Part shown: in pieces, positions 47,742-52,422 of the stretch
How the letters are laid out: every line of letters starts with the position of its first letter
Position numbering within the stretch: position 1 is the stretch's first letter
Assembly (NCBI GenBank): GCA_037623315.1
Contig: JBBJJH010000025.1
Location: 1-52,422, forward strand
Direction: 5' to 3'
DNA length: 52,422 bases
Origin: Halanaerobiaceae bacterium ANBcell28
GTDB taxonomy: Bacteria > Bacillota > Halanaerobiia > Halanaerobiales > DTU029
Notes under the pieces: model-generated
Seen by the model: only the letters and a program-made list of their open reading frames with translations
Database searches by the model: none
What the model was told of the DNA's origin: nothing
Position numbers and translations under genes: made by a program

Positions 47742-49007
47742 ATGAAATTTCTTTTTAATATAGCAGGGAAGAATTTATTCAGAAACAAATTGCGTACACT
47801 GGTTTCAATACTGGCTATTTCAATTTCTGTAGCTGTAGTTGTATTCGCCAGTGGTTTGATTGATGGATTTTTGGAAAACAGTTTTTCACTATATGTGGAT
47901 TACGAAACAGGACATATAAGAATAGTTGATCAGGAGTATAGACAAAGAGAACGCTTGCTTTCATTAAGACACACAGTTGATGGTTTTAATCAAGAAGGCC
48001 TATCAACAATGATATCCCAAGTAGAAGATCTGGATGGTATAGAATTAGCAGTCCCTAGAATTAAGTTTGGAGCAATGACTAGTGAAGGCGACGATATGAC
48101 AATGCTTATGGGCTGGGGAGTTGATCCTCATAAAGAAAATCAATTTAGAAATCTAGAAGATAGTATTATTCAAGGTGATATGTTTGAAGAAGGAAGTAAT
48201 GAAATAATGCTAGGGCTTGGTCTCTTAAACAAATTAAATCGTGAAGTAGGAGATAGGGTAACCCTTGTATATAATAATGCTTATGACTCATTTCAGGGCA
48301 GAACCTTTGAAATAGTAGGAGTATTTGAAAGTCAAGTACCTCAGATATCAGATTCAATTTTTTATCTTCCTATTGATACAGCCCAGAGGATCTTAGCGCT
48401 GGATGATGAAGCAACAGAGCTTCTTTTGATAACACCTTCTATGAACAACGCTGACAGATATTTTCCAGAGATTGAAGAATTTATTACTGATCAAGACGGA
48501 GATGGGAAATATACAGCTATTCTCTGGAATAGGGCTAATGCTCTGATTGAATATATGCAAGCAGCTATGATAATTTATGATTTTATCTACGTATTTTTAA
48601 TACTACTATCAAGTATTGTAGTTATAAATACTATGATTATGATTATTAAAGAAAGAACACAAGAAATTGGCATGATGTCTGCCTTAGGTTTAAAAGAATC
48701 TGAAGTAATGAAACTATTTATTATAGAGGGCTCTATAATGGGTATAGTTGGAAGTTTTATTGGCGCAATATTGGGAGGTATTATTACCTGGTTTAGCTCA
48801 ATCCATGGACTTAGCTATGGTGAGGAAGCCTTTGAAGCAATGGCTGAAGACTTCTTGATGAATCCCGTAATATACCCAGTTTTCTCTTCCAGGCATATGA
48901 TTTTCGCTTTTGTTTTAGGCTTAATTATCACTACTATTGCCTGTATCTATCCGGCTAGAAGGGCAGCTAAAATGGAGCCTAGTGAAGCATTGAGAGATAT
49001 TGAGTAA
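47742..49007 (+). CDS. ABC transporter permease, LolC/LolE-like, second copy
   Basis: The 421-residue protein repeats the plan of its neighbour: KNLFRNKLRTLVSILAISIS at the N-terminus, a long extracytoplasmic domain, and an FtsX core with KERTQEIGMMSALGLKESEV. The two permeases probably form a heterodimer. It starts 15 bases after the first with AGGAGG. A LolA-like gene follows. Confidence 0.88.
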   Translation: MKFLFNIAGKNLFRNKLRTLVSILAISISVAVVVFASGLIDGFLENSFSLYVDYETGHIRIVDQEYRQRERLLSLRHTVDGFNQEGLSTMISQVEDLDGIELAVPRIKFGAMTSEGDDMTMLMGWGVDPHKENQFRNLEDSIIQGDMFEEGSNEIMLGLGLLNKLNREVGDRVTLVYNNAYDSFQGRTFEIVGVFESQVPQISDSIFYLPIDTAQRILALDDEATELLLITPSMNNADRYFPEIEEFITDQDGDGKYTAILWNRANALIEYMQAAMIIYDFIYVFLILLSSIVVINTMIMIIKERTQEIGMMSALGLKESEVMKLFIIEGSIMGIVGSFIGAILGGIITWFSSIHGLSYGEEAFEAMAEDFLMNPVIYPVFSSRHMIFAFVLGLIITTIACIYPARRAAKMEPSEALRDIE

Positions 49008-49080
49008 AGATAGCTTAAATGACAGCTTTAAGCTTAATCTTTAAAAATAAAGTGAGTTCTTTAAAAGAAAGGGGAAAAAA

Positions 49081-49827
49081 ATGATAAATAAAAAGCTTTT
49101 TCTATTAAGTATAATTTTACTTCTAGTATTATCATCAACAGTGGCTTTAGCTATGACAGCTGAAGAAATAATTGATAGACTTGATGAAAATGAATATTTT
49201 ACATCTGCTTATATAGAAGCAGAAATGATAGTAGTACAGGGTAATCGTACAAGAGAAATGCGCTTAAACTCATTTGGGGAAGGAGAAAATGCTCTGATCG
49301 AATTTACCCATCCACCAGCTGAAAGGGGAACCAAGTTCCTAAAAAGAGGGGACACCTTATATATGTACTTCCCTGACGCTGAGGATATAGTGCAGGCATC
49401 AGGACATATGCTTGAGCAGAATATGATGGGAAGCGATTTCTCCTATCAGGATATGATGGAAGAAGAGCGATTAACTGATTTGTATGACTTTGAATTACTA
49501 GGAGAAGAAGAAATAGAAGGTAGAATGGCTTATCTACTTGAAGGGATTAAAAAAGAAGGAGCAGAAAATGTCCAATACTATCGTCGTAAGATATGGATTG
49601 ATGCTGAGCGTTTTATTGGTCTAAGAGAAGAGCTCTATGCTCAAAGTGGAAGACTATTAAAAGTAGGTAGGGTTATAGAGGTTAAAGAAATAGATGGCAG
49701 ATGGTTTCCTATGGAATCTATAATGGAAGATCAATTAAGAAGGAATACGGAAACTCGTTTTATTATCAATCATATTGACTTTGATCCCGAGATTGAAGAG
49801 GGTGTGTTTTCACTAAGTAGTTTTTAA
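49081..49827 (+). CDS. LolA-like outer-membrane lipoprotein-sorting protein
   Basis: The 248-residue protein has a signal peptide (about 24 residues, ending near VALAMTAEEI) and a single domain with the family's RGTKFLKRGDTLYMYFPDAE, MMGSDFSYQDMMEE and RRKIWIDAERF segments (COG2834-type LolA relatives). It would carry lipidated or hydrophobic cargo across the periplasm after release by the ABC exporter. Its presence implies an outer membrane. GGGGA lies before the ATG. Confidence 0.88.
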   Translation: MINKKLFLLSIILLLVLSSTVALAMTAEEIIDRLDENEYFTSAYIEAEMIVVQGNRTREMRLNSFGEGENALIEFTHPPAERGTKFLKRGDTLYMYFPDAEDIVQASGHMLEQNMMGSDFSYQDMMEEERLTDLYDFELLGEEEIEGRMAYLLEGIKKEGAENVQYYRRKIWIDAERFIGLREELYAQSGRLLKVGRVIEVKEIDGRWFPMESIMEDQLRRNTETRFIINHIDFDPEIEEGVFSLSSF

Positions 49828-49847
49828 ATATTTTTTCTCATTCGTGG

Positions 49848-49974
49848 AAAAGTGCTAAACCCCGGTTTCTCCTTCAGGATTATGAATAAACAAAACAAAC
49901 TAATGGAGCTGAGCCTATGGACCAAGTTTTGTTTAAACATTCATAAACCTTACATACGAAACCGGAGCACTTTT
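49848..49974 (+). ncRNA. candidate structured RNA, copy 2 (after the LolA-like gene)
   Basis: The gap folds into one long hairpin: AAAAGTGCT (49848-49856) with AGCACTTTT (49966-49974), CCGGTTTC (49862-49869) with GAAACCGG (49958-49965), TTATGAAT (49880-49887) with ATTCATAA (49939-49946), and AAACAAAAC (49888-49896) with GTTTTGTTT (49926-49934). As in the copy at 23786-23953, the two innermost stems abut on the 5' side, a four-base bulge separates them on the 3' side, and the apical loop has 29 bases and begins with AAACTAATGG. The stem bases differ but pairing is kept. Confidence 0.6.
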
Positions 49975-50070
49975 AACACTCTTCGAAAAAAATTTAAAAA
50001 CTAGGTGAGAAAGAGCAAAGGCATGAGAGTGCTAAAAGCTTTTCTACGCTGATAAACAAAGGAGTACAAG

Positions 50071-50448
50071 ATGCGAAAGGTAATAATTTTAATATCTGTT
50101 TTGAATGTGATATTTGTTTTTATGCATGAATTTGATGCCTGTTATTGTGGGGAATGGAAGATGTTTCGCTTTATCAGGAAATGTAAAGAAAAAACTCAGT
50201 ATTTAATATTTTTATATATTCACTTGCCATTAACTTTATTTCTGTTTTATTATCTATGGACAGTAGTTAACTTTAACAATATTATATTATGGGTTATTAT
50301 AAATGCATTCCTGATATTCCATTTTGTATTACACCTTATTGCAAGAAGATGGAAATCAAATGTCTTTCTTTCTTATCATTCTTTTATCTTCATTGCAGGA
50401 GCAGCATTAACAGGCATAATAAATTTATGCTTGATTGCTTTCTATTAA
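50071..50448 (+). CDS. small four-helix membrane protein, unknown
   Basis: The 125-residue protein has four hydrophobic segments and an N-terminal HEFDACYCGEWKMFRFI motif between helices one and two, like the HEFDA-type motif of the DUF6713 membrane family. Function is unknown. AAAGGAG stands before the ATG, and the end lies 16 bases before the barrel gene, so the two are probably co-transcribed. Confidence 0.65.
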   Translation: MRKVIILISVLNVIFVFMHEFDACYCGEWKMFRFIRKCKEKTQYLIFLYIHLPLTLFLFYYLWTVVNFNNIILWVIINAFLIFHFVLHLIARRWKSNVFLSYHSFIFIAGAALTGIINLCLIAFY

Positions 50449-50464
50449 TAAAGGAGGTTTTCAT

Positions 50465-51658
50465 ATGAATAAAAAACTAAGTATACTATCATTAGTTCTA
50501 ACTATCTTTCTTCTAATAACCCTTACTGTTAATATAATGGCTGTTGATATTGGTGGTGAAATAAAGACATATCTTAGTGGAACTGTTGATGATGATGGCA
50601 ATATTAGCTCTGACTTTTCTCAAAGTCTTGAGCTAGAATTATTTCTGCCTTCATATGGACCGACTAGTTCACGGGTAAGTTTTGTAATATATAACCCCGA
50701 AATTATAGATCAATATGGTTCTAGTTCAAGAATAAATTTTAAAAATTTTTACCTTAGACATCGTTTTAATGACTTTCGTTTGACTGTTGGTCGTCAACCA
50801 ATCTCCTGGTCTTTTGGTTCTTTATTTAATCCAGTAGACTTTTCCATGGGCGCAGAGTTTATGGATCAGGAAGGTATGGCTATGTATCAAGATGCAATTA
50901 ATCTAAGATATTCAATCAATTGGAACTCTCATCTAGAAATGATTGCAGCTAATACAGCTACTGATGACTTTAAATGGGGCTTTAGAGCAAGAACAAATTA
51001 TCAAGGTTTTGATTTAACTGCAAATTATGTTAAGGAACCTGGCTTTGCCTTGCCATTTGATTTACTTGCTCCAAATCAAGGGGAAGTAAGTAATCACGGT
51101 TCAATGGCAACAATAATGCCTGATATTAGTTTAGCAGTTGATAGACTTGGATTTACCTTTAAAGGTGACCTGGGAGCAATTGGAACACATGGAGCTTTAG
51201 GCTATTATAATTTCAAGTCGGCAGGTATTTCTAGCTTGGATGAATATCTGGAAGATCCTCTTTATGCATTTGTTTTAGGTGGAGATTATAGTTATACATT
51301 TGATTACAACCGCAGGCTTATCTTTCAATTAGAATATCTAGGCTTTCAGCATGAAATATTAGAAATACCTGAAATTCAAGGCATAATAGGTGATGTAGGC
51401 AAGAGGTTGAATCTTATAATGGGAAGTATATCTTATCCTATTGATGATTTCTCTTCAGTCTCACTAATGACTATGGCCAGCCTGGATGATGGTAGTTTTA
51501 TGTTAATGCCAGTATATGAAAATGAATTTGCGACAAACCTTAAGCTTTCTATAATTCCTCAGTTTTATTTCGGAGATCAAGGTGCTTTGTTTAGTGGAAA
51601 TAGTGAAGATGGTAGAACAAGAGCAGGTTTCGAAGCCTCTTTAAGCTATGCTTTTTGA
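50465..51658 (+). CDS. outer-membrane beta-barrel protein
   Basis: The 397-residue protein has a signal peptide (about 27 residues, ending near IMAVDIGGEI) followed by alternating polar and hydrophobic strands and an aromatic C-terminal residue (SLSYAF), which fits a barrel inserted by a BAM-like machine. It has segments such as LRHRFNDFRLTVGRQPISWSFG that occur in DUF1302-like barrels found with LolA-type and exporter genes. It may be the outer-membrane end of this export route. The ATG at 50465 follows AAAGGAGG. Confidence 0.75.
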   Translation: MNKKLSILSLVLTIFLLITLTVNIMAVDIGGEIKTYLSGTVDDDGNISSDFSQSLELELFLPSYGPTSSRVSFVIYNPEIIDQYGSSSRINFKNFYLRHRFNDFRLTVGRQPISWSFGSLFNPVDFSMGAEFMDQEGMAMYQDAINLRYSINWNSHLEMIAANTATDDFKWGFRARTNYQGFDLTANYVKEPGFALPFDLLAPNQGEVSNHGSMATIMPDISLAVDRLGFTFKGDLGAIGTHGALGYYNFKSAGISSLDEYLEDPLYAFVLGGDYSYTFDYNRRLIFQLEYLGFQHEILEIPEIQGIIGDVGKRLNLIMGSISYPIDDFSSVSLMTMASLDDGSFMLMPVYENEFATNLKLSIIPQFYFGDQGALFSGNSEDGRTRAGFEASLSYAF

Positions 51659-51722
51659 TAGTACACTTTATTGTTTAAGATTGTGAAAGGTGAACCGTAC
51701 CATCTATAACGCATAATACAAT

Positions 51723-51742
51723 GGGACCCCTTGGGGTCCTTG
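51723..51742 (+). terminator. terminator after the barrel gene
   Basis: GGACCC and GGGTCC pair around a CTTG loop, followed by a modest T-rich stretch. It ends the exporter-barrel unit. Confidence 0.65.
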
Positions 51743-51795
51743 GCTTTATGGCTAAGTATGAACGTAAAGTAAATAGAACAGCAAATAAAAACCAG

Positions 51796-51824
51796 TTGAA
51801 AATAAACTAAATATATGGTAAGAT
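51796..51824 (+). promoter_or_regulatory. promoter of the attenuator leader
   Basis: TTGAAA (51796-51801) and TAAGAT (51819-51824) are 17 bases apart. Transcription would begin near 51831 and produce the attenuator RNA. Confidence 0.65.
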
Positions 51825-51861
51825 ATGTTTATAAATATTATTAAAGGGGGATTTTCGAACA

Positions 51862-52053
51862 GTGATCACTTTTCTTCCAAATCAATTAATTGGATAGTTT
51901 TTTTATGGAAGATGAGTGCATTGCGTTTTCGCAAATATATATTAACTATGGTTTTGGCTAAATGTAAGCTTGAAGTGGAATACTACAAGCGCTATACATC
52001 ATCTAGATTATTATAATTATTACAACCATCTTCCATGCGGGGATGGTTTTTTT
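51862..52053 (+). promoter_or_regulatory. leader-peptide attenuator upstream of an ABC-F gene
   Basis: A short frame begins GTG 51862 after GGGGG and ends at TAG 51895-51897 (11 residues, VITFLPNQLIG). Segment 1, TCTTCCA (51873-51879, inside the frame), can pair with segment 2, TGGAAGA (51906-51912). Segment 2, ATGGAAGATG (51905-51914), can instead pair with segment 3, CATCTTCCAT (52027-52036). Segment 3 overlaps the left arm of a terminator: AACCATC (52024-52030) with GATGGTT (52042-52048) plus seven T. So a ribosome held on the short frame would free segment 2, block the terminator and allow read-through. This is the arrangement known for antibiotic-induced ABC-F genes. Confidence 0.6.
52024..52053 (+). 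terminator. attenuator terminator
   Basis: AACCATC and GATGGTT form a 7-bp stem followed by a T run (TTTTTT). Its left arm is shared with the antiterminator pairing. Confidence 0.75.
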
Positions 52054-52156
52054 AGTGGACTAAGGAAATTATGTACTTGCGTAGTCTGTGGATAATTTCT
52101 GTCACTAAAACTTTTTATTTTACTTACGAATGAAGGTATTTGAAAGGATGATTATA

Positions 52157-52376
52157 ATGATAGATCTAAAAAATGTAAATATTACTTTAAAGAATAATAA
52201 TAGACCTTTAATTGATGATTTTAATTTCACATTAAATGATTACTTTATCAGGAGGAGAAAAAATAAAATTACAGTTAGCCAAAATTCTACTTAGAAAACC
52301 AGATATTTTATTATTAGAAGAGCCAACAAATGATATAGACCTGGCTACACTAAAATGGTTAGAAAATTTTATCTAA
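52157..52376 (+). pseudogene. decayed ABC-F ATPase
   Basis: Frame 1 begins MIDLKNVNITLKNNNRPL, the opening of an ABC-F ATP-binding domain. In a shifted frame, TLSGGEKIKLQLAKILLRKP and LLLEEPTNDIDLATLKWL give the signature and Walker B. The Walker A loop and all between them are missing, so a deletion and a frameshift have fused the ends. A TAA follows ENFI. ABC-F proteins protect ribosomes from antibiotics or ease stalling. A ribosome-binding site (AAAGGATGA) is still present. The window ends in the decayed tail. Confidence 0.75.
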
Positions 52377-52422
52377 AACAGTCAAGAAAACTCCATCCAA
52401 GCTACTGTATTGGGTGGAGATG

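Noticed and set aside
51825-52016. Open frame of 63 codons starting MFINIIKGGF
   Set aside because: The start codon lies at the -10 of the promoter, so it would not be transcribed with a ribosome-binding site. The stretch is better explained as an attenuator leader.

Overview
The base composition is strongly AT-rich and the gene set and gene order are those of a Firmicute replication-origin region (dnaA, dnaN, yaaA, recF, remB, gyrB, gyrA on one side; rnpA, yidD, yidC, jag, mnmE, mnmG, rsmG, noc, soj, spo0J on the other). Spore genes (gerA/gerB/gerC, a YyaC-type protease, a spore-type Lon protease) sit together with outer-membrane genes (a Lol-like ABC exporter, a LolA-like carrier and a beta-barrel protein ending in an aromatic residue). 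A low-GC, spore-forming, diderm Firmicute fits best, most likely from the order Halanaerobiales. The taxonomic call is inference; the origin region itself is seen directly.

Layout. 1-343 is the promoter and leader region of an rRNA operon that runs leftwards out of the window (three tandem 17-bp-spaced promoters). 376-928 holds no gene. 929-3536 has a ferritin-like diiron protein and a fixC-fixX pair followed by a small membrane protein. 3575-8081 (minus) is a gerA-gerB-gerC operon with a fourth, unrecognised gene. Divergent from it, 8361-10502 holds two tandem, very similar sugar-binding-type lipoproteins with no transporter genes. 10612-19801 (minus) is gyrA to dnaA. Perfect DnaA boxes lie on both sides of dnaA (two in the dnaN-dnaA gap with a TAG-repeat 'DnaA-trio', six upstream of dnaA). 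20417-29215 (plus) is the rnpA-to-spo0J arm, with parS-like sites inside and just after spo0J.

29554-42115 carries housekeeping and envelope genes: a TrkA-type protein, a DUF554 membrane protein, an M23 peptidase with a bactofilin, yyaC, a YkvI-type transporter, a TPR protein, ychF, a cyclophilin, the rpsF-ssb-rpsR-yybS-rplI cluster and lonC. 42254-42897 has two very small genes on the minus strand, each with its own promoter and ribosome-binding site. 43134-51658 runs from a GbsR-type regulator and an ArsA/Get3-type ATPase, through a decayed stretch, into a Lol-like ABC exporter, a LolA-like protein and a barrel protein. The right edge has an intact-looking transcription attenuator in front of a decayed ABC-F gene.

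The most unusual signals are: (a) two copies (23786-23953 and 49848-49974) of one long structured element with the same stem plan, compensatory base changes and a conserved 29-nt apical loop; (b) a four-segment, leader-peptide-type attenuator at 51796-52053; (c) the paired sugar-binding lipoproteins facing the germination operon; (d) the 34-residue and 49-residue mini-genes; (e) an 83-residue acidic tail on GyrA; and (f) the absence of rpmH from its usual place next to rnpA.
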